A stretch of 64,000 nt of DNA from Microvelia longipes (GCA_018340805.1 JACMZG010001914.1:15119627-15183626), one strand, 5' to 3'. Shown: positions 12,508 through 24,990, counted from the first letter of the stretch. Translations and numbers: made by a program. Notes: generated by a model not told the origin, from the letters alone.

Positions 12508-12509
12508 AT
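12445..12509. repeat. (TA)n microsatellite
   Basis: TA run with interruptions; the open frame across it (IYIYI) is not a gene. Confidence 0.9.
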
Positions 12510-13280
12510 TTTATTCCTTACCTTCTTTCTATTTATTAGATGAGACTGTCTTTATGTATATTGAGATGATTAGCTATTTTAACAAAATTCCGCGATTATT
12601 AAACTAATTAATCATGGGTCAGTTATATTATACATTCTTGACTTCTAGGCTTTTTGTATGGCCAAGTAAAACTCTCTATAGTTTTGTTTTACTTCTATCT
12701 CTAAGCCATATATCTCTTTATCATCTTACAGATTATTATCAATTCAAACCTCGTGTCATCTATAAAATACTTGGTATTTTTCTTGAATAGTTGCCATTGC
12801 CATTGGGACTATTTATCGAGGACTTTCCTTCCTCTTTTAATTAAAAATGTTAGTTTCAACAGAAAACAAACCACTTTTCATGGTTATTGTTTTCATTTTT
12901 TAAGGTTTCGTTAAAAAAGTTTCAAGGATTTATTATTTTTGACACTAATTGAGTGTCAGGGAGTAAAGTTAGTCAATTCTTTTAGTACCCTGGTGAAAAG
13001 TTGTTTTAAGAGGGTTTTTTTAGTATTTTTACTATTTAGAAGTAAAACTGCTTCATTCGATCTTAATTAGGTTTTTTTACCATTATGTATTGTTAATTTT
13101 ATAATACTTTAAAATTTAATTTATTAATGAACTTAAATTTATAATACGCATAATAGTGAGTTCAGTTATTTATTATTTAATGGACAATTATAGTCGACAA
13201 TGGATTTAAATATGTTTCCATAATTTTTACAAATTAATTGCTATCGAGGTCGAGATTCTGAAGATGTATTCCACGAGATG

Positions 13281-13420
<140 letters not shown>

Positions 13421-13882
13421 TATAATAAATGATACGAATAATTCTCTCAAGAGATTATATTTACTTATCAACTTATAATATATCTTATAATATAATATAT
13501 CAACTTAATCATTTATCATAAATAAAAGTCGGAGAGGAAAGAGATTCATCAGGTTGTTGAGTCTTTAGATGGCATGAGATTTTTAATTTTTTGGGAATAA
13601 CGTTTTTTAACATCCTCACGAGCTAAGATAATATACAACCTAAACAAATCAGGATGTTTGAATTAAAAAAATGTTTTTACAACCTCAAATAACAATACCT
13701 TCTGTTCCAAAAAATGCAAGTGAGATTCTTAAATAGCTAGCTGGATGCAGCGGAATTAAGTGAAACAGCTTAATTTTGGAAGTCGTTGTGATATATTATA
13801 CCTGGGGGAATCATTACCTTAAGAACAGCAATCAACCAAAGGTGTCGGATTTTCATTACATCTTAAATTTACACACTGTAAT

Positions 13883-14583
13883 AGTCCAAGAGCCAGACCT
13901 GGAAAAATGTGACTCATTTTGTACTACTTCAAACCAAATTTTTCTGTAAATGTCCCTTTAATTATTGAGACAAATCATATTCAGCCTATCCAAAGTAGAG
14001 CTCTTTATATCATTGCGCATGCTCAAAATTTTATAAAATTGCACTAATTGCAGTTATCTTCGATTAAGTAAGGTTCCCTGTGGGTCGTGTGCAAAACATA
14101 AAGAAAACATTTTTAGAGTTGATACATTTTCTATAAAACGAGTGTTTAATCATCAAAATCGGTTGACTACAAACAAAGTTATGGCTCATTCAAAAAACAC
14201 CAAAAAATAGTTAATTTATGTTATGTTGGCGAATTTCTTTGAAAAAATATTGGCATTTTGTGCATTTTTGCCCATTTAACAAATGTCATAACTTTACTTG
14301 TAGTTATCTGATTTTGACGAAAAAACACCAGTTTATAGAAAATTTTATCAGCTTTAAAAATTGTCTCTTTACGTTTTGCACATGACCGACAGGGAACCAC
14401 TTATTGCAAGAAAACTGGAATTTGAGCGATTTTTTAATATTTTGAGCAAATTCATTCACATAAAGGGCTCCACTCTGGATAGGCAGACTATGCTTTTCCT
14501 TCATAATTTAAGGTATATTTTCAGAAAAATTTGGTTTGAAGTAGGACAATATGAGTCACATTTTTTATTTCTGACTCTTGTAC
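13883..14583. mobile_element. Foldback element, ~700 bp (family F1, copy 2)
   Basis: The ends are AGTCCAAGAGCCAGACCTGG and the inverse TCTGACTCTTGTACT. Long imperfect arms run inward: TTCCCTGTGGGTCGTGTGCA near 14075 is mirrored by TGCACATGACCGACAGGGAA near 14380. The centre (~14215-14275) is short and AT-rich. No transposase remains, so this is a non-autonomous element. Confidence 0.75.
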
Positions 14584-14816
14584 TATAAATTAAACCGGCC
14601 TTACATTTGTGGCCAGAACAAGTCATACTCCTGCTAATAATAATTAACTGCCATTTTAAGAACCATAGGCAACGTTGAAGATTTCTTTGTTATAAATTTA
14701 AACTATTTTTAGTTATTTTGGTGTATTTTATTTTAAAAATTTTGTTTGTAACGTTGATGAGTAAAAGACTATTATTACTTTAAAAGTTTCCTTTTGTGAA
14801 CTTAAAAAATAATAAA

Positions 14817-15283
14817 TAAAAACAGATAATTGCTCAGAAGTCCTTTATTTGATAATGCATAACAAATAACTAAACTATAATCAAACACAAATAACTAAGT
14901 ATTTTTGTTATTTTGTCCTTTTTTTAGCTTTCGACTAAAAATTAGTCATCATCAGAGATTAACATAATATAAAAAAAACACAATTTACTAACTACTTATA
15001 TTGTACCTTAGAATGGTTTGGTAAGCTTTGTTTAAAAATACTGTTAAAAACTGTTACATTAAAGAATTTAAAAAAAATCAGTGTTGCCAATAAATTTAAT
15101 TGTAAAACAATATTTAAACAACAAAGCTTACCAAACCATACCAAGGTGCAATATAATTAGTTTGTATATTGTGTTTTTATTTTGAACTCTGATGATGACT
15201 AATTTTTAGTCGAAAACTTAGTTATTTGTTGTTTTGTCATTTAAAAAATAAATGACGTCTAAGCAATTAATCTGTTTTTACAT
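14817..15283. mobile_element. Foldback element, ~465 bp, with hammerhead-like cores in both arms
   Basis: Left arm from AAAACAGATAATTGCTCAGA mirrors the right arm ending TAAGCAATTAATCTGTTTTT. Inner blocks also mirror: ATGGTTTGGTAAGCTTTGTT near 15013 and ACAAAGCTTACCAAACCAT near 15121. Each arm has a CTGATGA-T-hairpin-GAAA motif (minus at 14929-14955, plus at 15189-15216). Confidence 0.8.
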
Positions 15284-15284
15284 T

Positions 15285-16020
15285 GATAACGTTTTTATTC
15301 AGTAATAAAAATTAAATTTGTCTATCTTATGAAGATATTAAAGATATATAAACGTCACATGTATCACGTGTAACGGAAACACTAGGCATGTTCGGGGTAG
15401 GACCGGATACAGATCGGGACGGAACGAGATTTAGGGGACTACAAGGTGTTCAGAACTAGGTGGAACAAGACTAGAAAAAAAGAGTTGTCACTTTGAGTTA
15501 GAACGTCTTTGACTTAAAACTTTCAAATGATTCTCTGTTACTCTTTTTTCTTAGTTTTACGATTAGAGTTTACGATACGGATTGGAAACAATATTCTTTT
15601 TCAAATTTAAAAGAAATTAAATCTTGTACGTGTCATGTCACTCACTGTGAAATTGGAAAATGTCAAATAAACTTCTATTTTACTATGGTTTATATGTAAA
15701 CTTTCTGAGTTTTAAAAACCGTCATTTCTTTTCAATAACCACATTTTATGTATATATATTATATTAAAAGTTTTAATAGGTAAGAGAAGCTTTAAAATGT
15801 TAATTACCGTGAAATTTGGAGATAAAAAAAGAATACAATCAATTTATAGTGAAAGAAGGCTACTAAAGGGGTTGAAACGGATGTGGTTTTCTTTAAAACT
15901 TATGCAACTTACAAAAAAAACGTTTTCTATTAAAATTTTAAAACAAAATTTTACTGAAGTTTTTAGTTTTTTTTTTAGAATTTAAGATTAATTCAAATAA
16001 GACAATGGGACCGTTTCCAA
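15285..16020. other. AT-rich stretch, no gene seen
   Basis: A short less AT-rich patch at 15385-15470 shows no coding pattern. The frame at 15797-15985 is Lys/Phe-rich and unrecognised. Confidence 0.5.
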
Positions 16021-16029
16021 TTTTTTTAC

Positions 16030-16135
16030 AATTTTTAAAAATGGTACACAAGTCATTCAATAAGAATTGAACTAATGCTGATGATGAGATGAAACTTGGC
16101 ACATGTTAAAACGAACCGGTTTAATGACGTCACAA
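16030..16135 (+). repeat. Dispersed repeat G2 (CTAATGCTGATGATGAGA-type), copy 1
   Basis: AGTCATTCAATAAGAATTGA plus ACTAATGCTGATGATGAGAT and GAAACTTGGCACATG recur inverted at 17010-17100 and, decayed, at 25220-25285. The inverted pair here brackets 16135-17010. Confidence 0.5.
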
Positions 16136-16782
16136 CAACCTAGTTTTCAATAGGCTTCATTGATATAATTCTTTTCACGAGTTATACTATGCTATGCTTT
16201 GTACATGAAACGTACTTCTTATATACTGAACGGATTATAAGAATCCGTTCAGAAAGGTACCTTCCGTTCGGAAGGTAGCGTATAAAAAATACTAAAATAT
16301 CTTATAAGCTGTGAAAGGAATGACTGATGTGATGACAATTTAGTACGCGTTATTAAAAATCCCGCATTGTTATTTATTGAACTGTATTTATTGAAAAAGC
16401 TTGTTTTAAGTTTATTTTACTGCTGTGTACTTAAACTTTAAACAAACAAAACTTTACTATCAATTGTTTACTTTTTAAACTACAAATGAAGTTGTGTTTT
16501 TGTTTACTTTAGATATTACAAAGTAAACTTACAAACAAGTCTCCCTTAAATCTACCTAGATTGGTTATACCTTGAATTTCGTAGTTTTAACCTTTATCCT
16601 AAAGTAGAAACTCAATGTAGATAGGAACATGAATTGTAGAAAATTATGTTCTTGAAGAGAAAATTGATTAAAATTACTTCGGTTAATACAGTTAAAATTT
16701 AATCCAAACTTATTCATGTAAATAAGATAGGAATAAATTGAAATCTCCTTGTAGAGAGAAACTTAATATATTTATGAAAAAC

Positions 16783-16866
16783 ATTCGGGTACGGGGTACC
16801 TATGTATTATATATTTATAAAAACCGGGGAATTCGCTACGCTCATCCTACGGACTCGCTTTGCCCA
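16783..16866 (-). mobile_element. 5S-derived SINE tail (copy 4), inverted
   Basis: Read on the minus strand: AAAGCGAGTCCGTAGGATGA, GCGTAGCGAATTCC, then AGGTACCCCGTACCCGAAT. This is the body and tail of the same family, with the 5S head missing. With copy 3 it flanks 16867-17202 in inverted orientation, so the pair could be mistaken for terminal inverted repeats of one transposon. Confidence 0.6.
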
Positions 16867-17202
16867 AGCTATTCATGCTAGAGAGTTGAAACTTGGTAAA
16901 AAATCGATCTTTAGGCTTAGTTGTGGTATTCAGAGAATAAGTTTTATGACGTCATTAACCCGCAATAATGACGCTAATTTTAGAAAATTCATAAATGGGT
17001 TGGAGATTTAGCACGACTGTATGCTAAGTTTCGTCTTATTATCAGCATTAGTTTAATTATCAAGTGGCTTGAACACGTTTTAGAAAAAATTGTAAAAAAA
17101 ATTTGTAAAAATCCAACCAAGTAGAAATTTAGTGCATGTGTAAACCTTGACGTAATAAATGCGTACACTAAGTTTGTTTCCATATGGCGAGTATATCTAT
17201 GG

Positions 17203-17430
17203 TTTTTTGTTGGATCATAAAAGTTCGGGGTGGGTGACCGCTAAAAATGAAACGAATGTATTTACTATCTGAGGACTAGCGAAGTAAGTCCGAAGACATG
17301 TTGCAGTATAAATTTAGTGATTTGTATATTTTGAGGACGAGTGAAGCGAGTCCGAAGTAAGGAGGATAAGCGAAGCGAATCCGATGTGATGAGGAAAAGT
17401 TCCGAGGTACCCTGTACCCGAATTTTTTAA
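17203..17430 (+). mobile_element. 5S-derived SINE (copy 3), most complete body
   Basis: It starts TTTTTGTTGGATCATAAAAG, keeps box C (GGGTGGGTGACCGC), then ATGTATTTACTATCTGAGG. It has two rounds of a GAGGACKAGYGAAGYRAGTC block and ends GAGGTACCCTGTACCCGAAT. Part of the 5S intermediate region is deleted. The doubled body block is an internal tandem expansion. Confidence 0.7.
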
Positions 17431-17829
17431 TTTAAGTGTTCTGTAATTTTAAAAATTACATTTAAAAAAATGTATTTTTAGTACGCAGAATACATAAGAA
17501 GTGAGATGATTGCGCATGTGCACAACTCATCTCTAGTCTCCCACAGTATTGATTTATGAACGAATTTACCACGACCCCAACTTATGACAGGCTGCACTTC
17601 AAATTTGTCTGCGTTTTGAAGTGTCTACAATTTCCTATTCATCTCTCTCATTTAAGCGGAGGATTAAAAAAAATTAATTAAAAAATGTACAGTACAATTT
17701 TGTTTCTGTGTTTTTTAAACGTTTTTTCCATTCTATGTTAAATATTGAAAAGAATTAAAATTTAAAAACAACTTTTACTTTAATACTATCGTTAAAAATA
17801 TAAGAACTGAATGTGTACCAAATTTCAAG

Positions 17830-18135
17830 TCGATACCATCATTTTACTATGTTTTATGAATTTTTGGTTGTTGTCATTTATGATTGTTAATGGTGTTAAA
17901 AAAATATTCTACATAGCATAACCAGATCTAAAGATTAATTTTTGTACTGAGTTTCAACTCTCTTGTATAAACACACTAAGAGATATGATAATAACAGACA
18001 CACATACTAACAAACAACTCTGTAAAAATCAGTCCTGGAGGTCTTAAAATTATCTAAAAGGGAAATTATTTTGATATCATAGTTTCAGATTTTTAAATCA
18101 AACACATCACTTTTCCTATACAATGAGGAAAAGTA
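17830..18135 (-). mobile_element. Family G1, copy 3 (inverted)
   Basis: On the minus strand: TTTTTACTTTTCCTCATTGT, ATAGGAAAAGTGATGTG, AGAGAGTTGAAACTCAGTAC and AAAAATTAATCTTTAGATCT. The extent and order match the 34-kb copy. Confidence 0.55.
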
Positions 18136-18187
18136 AAAACTTCTTTATTAGTTCATATTTTCCTTTGAAAATTCGGTAAAATTTATC

Positions 18188-18350
18188 ATATTTGATATAA
18201 TATCACTTTTAAATATATTTGATACAATACCACTTTTAAATATATTTGATGCAGTATCACTTTTAAATATATTTGATACAATATCACTTTTAAATATATT
18301 TGATGCAATATCACTTTTAAATATATTTAATACAATATCACTTTTGAATG
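18188..18350. repeat. 27-bp tandem repeat, six copies
   Basis: The unit is TTTGATACAATATCACTTTT plus AAATATA. Because 27 is divisible by three, the minus strand reads as a nine-residue peptide repeat (FKSDIVSNI), which produces an artificial 94-residue open frame. Confidence 0.85.
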
Positions 18351-18709
18351 TATCTTCTATTGTGATTGTTATCCATAAATTTATATCCCCTAATAAAGAC
18401 GAATTAATCAAATAACCAGACCATAAAGACAATATTAACTAACTAATTGTGTCGGTAGTATATAGTTGCTTCAAGAGACAAGATTTATTGTACCAATCTC
18501 CCGAACACCCGAGGCTAGTCGGCGCCTGTCTATACTAATATTCCCATAAGTTAGAAAACCTAAAGAGAGGTATAAGTGAAGGTTTATGTGTTTAAAATAT
18601 GCTATAATAAATAGGTTAAAAAATAAATAAACTAAAAAAATACAATTATTTTATTTGGCTCTGTTGAAAAAGGAATGAATATAAAACTCCATTCTACCAT
18701 ACCTTTGAG

Positions 18710-18710
<1 letters not shown>

Positions 18711-18796
<86 letters not shown>
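18711..18796. repeat. (TA)n-(GT)n microsatellite
   Basis: TA run followed by about 24 GT units. Confidence 0.95.
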
Positions 18797-19096
18797 CACA
18801 TTTGATCTTATACCTTTTAGCACTAAATACAGCCTTCGTAGATTTTAGAACATATTTATTATTTATTTAAACTTCAACATTGTAAACATCAGCATTTATT
18901 TAAACGTTTAATTCTTTAAATGTTTAATGTCTTTTAGTATTCTTGTAAGACATATCTTACTTTATTGCAAAACCAACTCAAGTATTTTAGCAAATGTTTT
19001 TTAAACTTTAAAGTATCGAGAAAGTCAGCTGAGTAATATAGCAAGTGATAATAAACTATGAAATATAAGGAAAATTAGCAAATTAATAAAATCAAG

Positions 19097-19225
19097 AAGC
19101 CTGCGGCCTCTTGCCGCGTATTTTCTAATTAACAAGGTTCGAAACATAAACAAGTCTGATTTTTGCACCAAGTTTCATTTCGATCCGAGAAATCGTTCGA
19201 AAGTTATCGTGTGTCATAGAAACTT
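19097..19225 (+). mobile_element. Second copy of the TTTCGATCC/TTCGAAAGTTATCGTG repeat
   Basis: GCCTGCGGCCTCTTGCCGCG, TTGCACCAAGTTTCATTTCG and CGTTCGAAAGTTATCGTGTG align with 19393-19515. A short third piece (TTCGAAAGCTATCGTGTCCC) is at 58501-58540. Confidence 0.6.
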
Positions 19226-19369
19226 TTATGAACATTAATATCTTACATACATTCATACATATACTTATTGTAGTTGTTATGCCCTTTGTAACCTATAAGA
19301 CGGATTGTTACTCCTTTTATTGGAGTTTGATGTCTTTATAAACTCTACCGATATCAACATGTGTTGAAA

Positions 19370-19513
19370 ATCTCTATGGTAATAAAACAAAGGCCTTCGG
19401 CCTCTTTACCGTTCCGCGGCATACGCGCTCTACGCGGTATGGTTCGGAAAATTAGCAAGGTTAATTTTTGTACCAAGTTTTATTTCGATCCAAGAAAGCC
19501 TTCGAAAGTTATC

Positions 19514-19575
<62 letters not shown>

Positions 19576-19705
19576 TTTGTGTGTGTGTGTGTGTATGTAT
19601 ATATTCTTGATCAGCGAGTCGTCCCTTTCATAAAATTCATCTACCCCCACTCCTCCCTTCCATGACCTCTACCTCATAAGTTCATTTTTCTTCAAAAATT
19701 CGCTA
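19370..19705 (+). mobile_element. Dispersed repeat with internal (TA)n and CATGACC-type end
   Basis: It starts AAAGGCCTTCGGCCTCTTTA, then CCAAGTTTTATTTCGATCCA and TTCGAAAGTTATCGTG, then (TA)n/(GT)n, then TTGATCAGCGAG...CATAAGTTCATTTTTCTTCA. The first part is also at 19097-19225. The last part is the arm of the palindrome at 59.7 kb. Confidence 0.6.
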
Positions 19706-21225
19706 AACGAAAGAAATCACTAAATATTGTTTGTAAGATTAATCTTTAATATGAACCAAAATATCATTTTATACGCTTTTCCGCCATTAAAACACTAACT
19801 TAATAACACTTTTCCTCATCAACACTAGTTTAATAACTTTATAAATAAATTTTAATTAAAATTTATTAGTGGAAGTGGAAATTTTTTAAAAATAAAATCT
19901 ATTTAAGTAATGAGAAATACTGGTAACACAGGTTAAGTAAATTTTGACAGGTTGCTGCGGCTGAACATGCTTGGCATTGAGTAGGGTACCAAGTGGGTTG
20001 AAAATTATTTCTTATCTATTTCCAGAGTGAAACAATGAAAATTATGCTACAAGAAAACTTTTTTAATTATTTTGAAGTAGTCAGTAATTAACTGCTTTTG
20101 TTTAATGCCGACATTTATATTGTTGATTTGTTTTTAACGAGCAAGCTTGTTTAAAATAATGTCAAAATTTATCTATGAGAAATACATTTTTATAAAGAAC
20201 ATCTGGATGGATATGGGGATTTTAAAAAACAATGAACCTTTACTAAATAATCACGATTCAAAGCTCCGTGGCAGCGCCACCGTCGCTGATAAATTGATTA
20301 CAAAAGGGTGATTAACGTTGAAATTTGCATAGGTTTTCCTATTTTTTTTTTTTTTTTATTTCTGACAATTTAATTTATTCCATTCTTGGGTGTTTAAATT
20401 CACTAAAGTCACTATTAATTTGGAAAACCTCGTTTAAATGGGTTGTCGTGAATATTTAAATAAATGAGACATGAAGTAGTCTATGATAGATGAAGATATC
20501 ATAGACTACCTAAAAACTTGTTTTACACAGAAAACTTTTTTGACAAATTATCAAAAATTTCTCTAGTTCTTTTAATTATGTTATTGGTCGTTGGCGTGGT
20601 GAAACTTCGTCTCCATTTCATAAAAATGACTTAAATTCTCTTTGGAATGTAACAGTTCAATTTTTTGTAGATTTCCATTGGAAAAAATCGCTAATAAGAT
20701 GTTCTTTATAAACAACAGCATTCATTTGTTTTAAAATATTTAATAAAATATTTCGTTTTTGTTAAAGTTGAACTTAAATTTGCAGTTTGTGTGGTTTGAA
20801 TTAAAACGAACCAAGTGTAAGAAACTAGTTACTAAAACTTCTGAATGGAAATCATCCGAGTCTTCCAAATATTCACTAAAAGCATTTACTTCATGAATAT
20901 TTAAATTTTAAAAAGTATTCGACTTTTAAGTAAATGATTAGACAAATTTGAGTTGAAATCTAAATGTAAATTTAAAACTTTATGCTAGTCCTTATCACTT
21001 TGCTAAGCTATAATAAGCAGCATAATGTAAGAGAAATTATACTAATATTTGTGATCGATTATACTTCACAGACCTTACCTGGGTCTTTATCAGTTTTTCC
21101 TACGTCCACACTCACGCGTGTATTACTTTACCTTCCACCACTGTCCAGTGACATTTTCTCAAAGAAAAACTGTTTTTTATTAAACATAATGGTAAGTCTA
21201 TACCACACAATCTCCCACAAAACAA
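19706..21225. other. AT-rich stretch, no gene seen
   Basis: Apart from the 34-bp hairpin at 20476, nothing supported. The 91-residue frame at 20982 is unrecognised. Confidence 0.5.
20476..20509. repeat. Short perfect hairpin
   Basis: GTAGTCTATGAT and its exact inverse ATCATAGACTAC surround a ten-base loop. There is no U-run after it and no neighbouring gene, so no function is inferred. Confidence 0.6.
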
Positions 21226-21278
21226 CTAATGATTTTCCCAAAGAGACTAATAATTAGCTGGAGAACTTAGGTACAATA

Positions 21279-21645
21279 CAAAGAGACTAATTTTTAGAGG
21301 GAGTACATAGCCCGAATAACAGAGAGAGAGACTAGGGAGACCCCTCTCTACAACCCCTAATGTAGCACGCACTCTACAAACGGCGAGCATTTATGTAACG
21401 TCACATTAAATCACTTTATACTACACAGATATTTAAAGAATATATGCGATAGATAATAATTAGTACTTATTTTGAATTGATTTTACTTAATTTATGGCAA
21501 AATAGTTGAAAACTAATGTAATATTTACGTGAAATTGTTATTATTATGGAAAATAAAAAAAATGGCGTTATCTATGTACAGTTATGGCACCTAGCTACCC
21601 AAGGAATGAGCTATTGTATCCTCCTACTAAGTATTAGTCCTTTGG
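21279..21645 (+). mobile_element. TIR element, ~367 bp (family T1, copy 1)
   Basis: The left end CAAAGAGACTAATTTTTAGA and right end AAGTATTAGTCCTTTGG are inverted repeats. The core is GATATTTAAAGAATATATGC and GATAGATAATAATTA, followed by ACCTAGCTACCCAAGGAATG. The core recurs at 3.68, 21.86 and, inverted, 32.1 kb. No open frame fits a transposase. Confidence 0.65.
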
Positions 21646-21719
21646 TAGAGTAACACAGTTTTAAGGGGTCTAGAAGTGAGACAGTTTCAGTGTTCAGTGG
21701 GTACCATAACAGTCCTTAC

Positions 21720-22030
21720 ACTTACTAGGTCTCCCTTGAAGGAGACTATAGACTCCCCATTTCTCTACAATCTCTATCGGAGCACAGATTCCTAATCCCC
21801 TCATCTAACGGCTGGCACTTATCAGTGATGTCACATTAAATTATTTTATACACCACAGGTATTTAAAGAATATATGCGATGGATATTAATTACAAATTAT
21901 TTTAAATTCATCTACTTAATTTAAGGCAAAATAGTCGAAAAAAATGCAATATTTACGAGATATTGTTATTATTATGACAAATCAAAAAATAACACTACCC
22001 AAGAAATGATAAAGGCTGTTGTATCTTTTT
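21720..22030 (+). mobile_element. TIR element, family T1, copy 2 (adjacent, same strand)
   Basis: It repeats the 21279-21645 unit with many changes: CTACAATCTCTATCGGAGCA, GATATT-like GGTATTTAAAGAATATATGC, then ACACTACCCAAGAAATGATA. The two copies sit head-to-tail about 430 bp apart, so a tandem duplication is as likely as two insertions. Confidence 0.6.
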
Positions 22031-24990
22031 GAATCTTTCTATATTTTCACTCAGTGTTGTCTTGGTTTTCATCTATTTTTTTTTGTATTTATCTTGTATA
22101 TTAATTACTAATGCACATCGAAATGGTTTGGTCTAGCTAAGTTTTTTTTTAATTGTAACTCAAACTTTTCGAATGGTAGCAGAACGTGATTACGATCCAT
22201 AGACCTCTGGCTTCCACTAAAAATTTAATCCTCATGACGATCTATTCCGCAACTGAGGATGTTACTCCAAGATTAAAACTTTAATAGCCCTCATTGAGCG
22301 TTTAAACTTAAAACCTCTTTGATATCAACAAATGCTATACTCGTATACTATTGCTAAAATAATACTACTGAAATCTAAACATTTTATAACCTTATGAGTT
22401 TAATAACCTTACAATAATAAATCTTTAATTTTCTTAAATGCGATTCTTACTAATAAAACCTGGTAATAAATTGTCATAAATAATAATTTTCTATATTAAT
22501 GGACCATTTGCTAGACAAATTCACCCCCTCACGAATTACTTACTCATTCAAAACATATTTTTCAGTCAGATAAACAAAACGCCAAAAACAAAACGATTAT
22601 AAAATTATTTACGAGACGTTGTTTGAAATTACAAAGTAATAGGAGTAACAGATTAGTGTCTGGTATTTTAGCCAAAGAAAAGACCGGGTAATTTAATGCG
22701 GCAGTATGGTTTCTATGAAATATTAGCGAATAAAAATGAATAAAAACATTATTTATGTACGCAAATATACGTTTAGATTGTACCACTCTGCACCCTTATG
22801 CATCTACATACTACGTTATTCAGATTTTACAAACAGTGGCTTACTGATCACAAGGAGGTCAGCCAAAAAATTAAAAAGCTAGCTAAAAGTCGCATCTGTT
22901 GGAGAAAATAGAGGACTAATTTATCATTTTCAATTATGAAGCTGCTTATCTTGCTTCCCATGAATTCCGCTAGAGTCGCAAGAATCTCGCGTACATCTTT
23001 TTGAAACTGAGTTGTTTGTTATTCGAGTTTATAAAAACAATATCTAAACCTCATGATTCGTTTACGTTGTTTTATCTTTGCTCGTGAGGATGTAAACAAT
23101 TGCCTACCCAAAAAAAGATGGAAAAATTGTAAAAATAAAAACAGTGTTATTGACATAACCTTGTACAGCAGACTGGACGAAGTATAGCAACTGTATTCTC
23201 GATTTTGCAGCGTTGTAAGCCTTAGAATTTCCGCCACAAAGTTAGGGTTCCAGCAGCCATTCTGCTACGAAGCTATTTATTTTGGAAAACATTGATATAG
23301 TGCCTTGCCACAGATAATGAGTGTCAGTATATGAGAGCGTTTAAAGACAAGTCTCCCTTGGCGACCGTGTAAGCACTCGATTGACATCAATGTGCACATT
23401 TAAAGTGAGGTGTTAGGCCGATATAATAGTTATTTTCATAGCTAGGGGGAGAAGAAAGTTTTACAGTTTAAGGCCAAGTTTTAACATAAGGCGGTGCTAC
23501 ATTATATTTACGTCCCTATGGACGTAATTATGCGTTTTACGTCCCTAGGGACGTAAATATGTTTTACGTCCCTTGGAATATAAATATGTGTTTTACGTCC
23601 CTTGGGACTTAAAATATGTTTACGGGGCCAGGTCGCTACATATGAAAACCTGATTTACTTAACAAGTCTTTGGTAAATTGTATTTTTAGGCAATGATATT
23701 CTGTTCTGAGTTCTACGAGAATATAATCAGGAATAAGGGGTGAGACGCTGACCCTACAAACGTGATAGGGATTGATAATTACAGGTGAAATTACTTAACT
23801 TAGTAGCAACGACTGCGAACTTAAAAAAACTTTTTAACTTTTCTAACTGCAAAAGTTAGAAAAACTATCTTTATATTATTGTAACAATTTAATTATTTTA
23901 TATTAATTGTATTTATAGAACATTGGTTGCAAAAAATATTTTTTGGATTAAGAAGAAATAGGTTAGTGACCGCGTCAGTGTTGATGATGAATCCGACATT
24001 CGCTTCAGGGAATGTAGGACATCATGGATGGAGTTCACAATACTCTAAGAAACTGAACTGATTAAATTTATTTATTCTGAACAAACATGCTTCAAATAGG
24101 GGCAATAACAACAATAAACCATTTGTTAAATAGTTTTCATTGGAAAATAACGCTTCTTCAGAATCTAGCTGGGAAGCTAGTCTGTTTCTCTTCTGGTTTT
24201 TGCTCTATCAGGATCTTAATAAAGTTTTTCTTCTGGCCTAAAATCTTAATTGTATTAATCAAATTTGTTTATGTCTTTATCTTTGTTTTGGGTTTTGGTT
24301 TTCGTCGATGATATGTTTATACTGTTACTTCATATCACTCACTAATGGTCTGGACGTCTGTAGAATACAAATAAGACATGTAGCACGAAATTCCTGGAAG
24401 TAGGTTTACTCTGCAATTAAAATATGCATCTGTTCGAACTTGGAATAGCGGTTAAATCCATTAGCTACTTTGTCGTATTCTAAACAAACCTTTATTATGG
24501 AACGTTGATCAACATTTTTGAGCGGATTGTTTGTCTCGTTTTATCGATTTTGGACTTAACGTGATGGAATTTTACTTTATTGTTTGCCTTGTTAAACAAA
24601 GACTTACGAACTTAGGTGTCTTTAAAACTGTGTAACATCGCAGACTAAACTCAGAAATTAACTTTTTTGGTTCTTTTGTGAATGCTTAATTAATTTTATT
24701 TGCTTATTACGACTTTTGTCTTTACAGCCGAAATTCTTACATGTTCTTTACAAAGGTAAACACGTCTTTAATGTTCATGTTACTCTGCTTTGAAAATAAA
24801 TAACCAACTAGAAACAAACCATTAGCATTCTACTTCTTTATTATTCTTCTTTTCTTTATTCTTATAGCAATGTTTTAGTTAAGTACAGAGTGCCATGGTT
24901 ATAGTTATTTATACAAAATAGGGGTTGGAAAGAAGTTCCACAGTTCAAGTTTGAGTTTCCTTCTAAGACAAACTCAAAGTTTGTCTCAGA
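22031..24990. other. Mostly AT-rich stretch with decayed repeat relics
   Basis: Contains the palindromic tandem repeat at 23507 and two weak hammerhead-like relics (22253-22279 plus strand, 24133-24161 minus strand). No coding pattern that I trust. Confidence 0.45.
23507..23625. repeat. Tandem repeat of a palindromic unit, four copies of ~28 bp
   Basis: Each unit contains ACGTCCCTWKGGACGT, a self-complementary core best preserved as ACGTCCCTAGGGACGT, followed by AAATATGTTTT. The first two units keep the palindrome; the last two have decayed right halves. The G+C of the unit exceeds its surroundings. Confidence 0.8.

Noticed and set aside
16783..17430. One 650-bp transposon with GGTACC-type terminal inverted repeats
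   Set aside because: The ends are better explained as tails of two 5S-derived SINE copies in opposite orientation; both tails occur singly elsewhere.
18148..18432. 94-residue frame with FKSDIVSNI repeats
   Set aside because: It comes from a 27-bp tandem repeat; the period is a multiple of three, so the peptide repeat is automatic.
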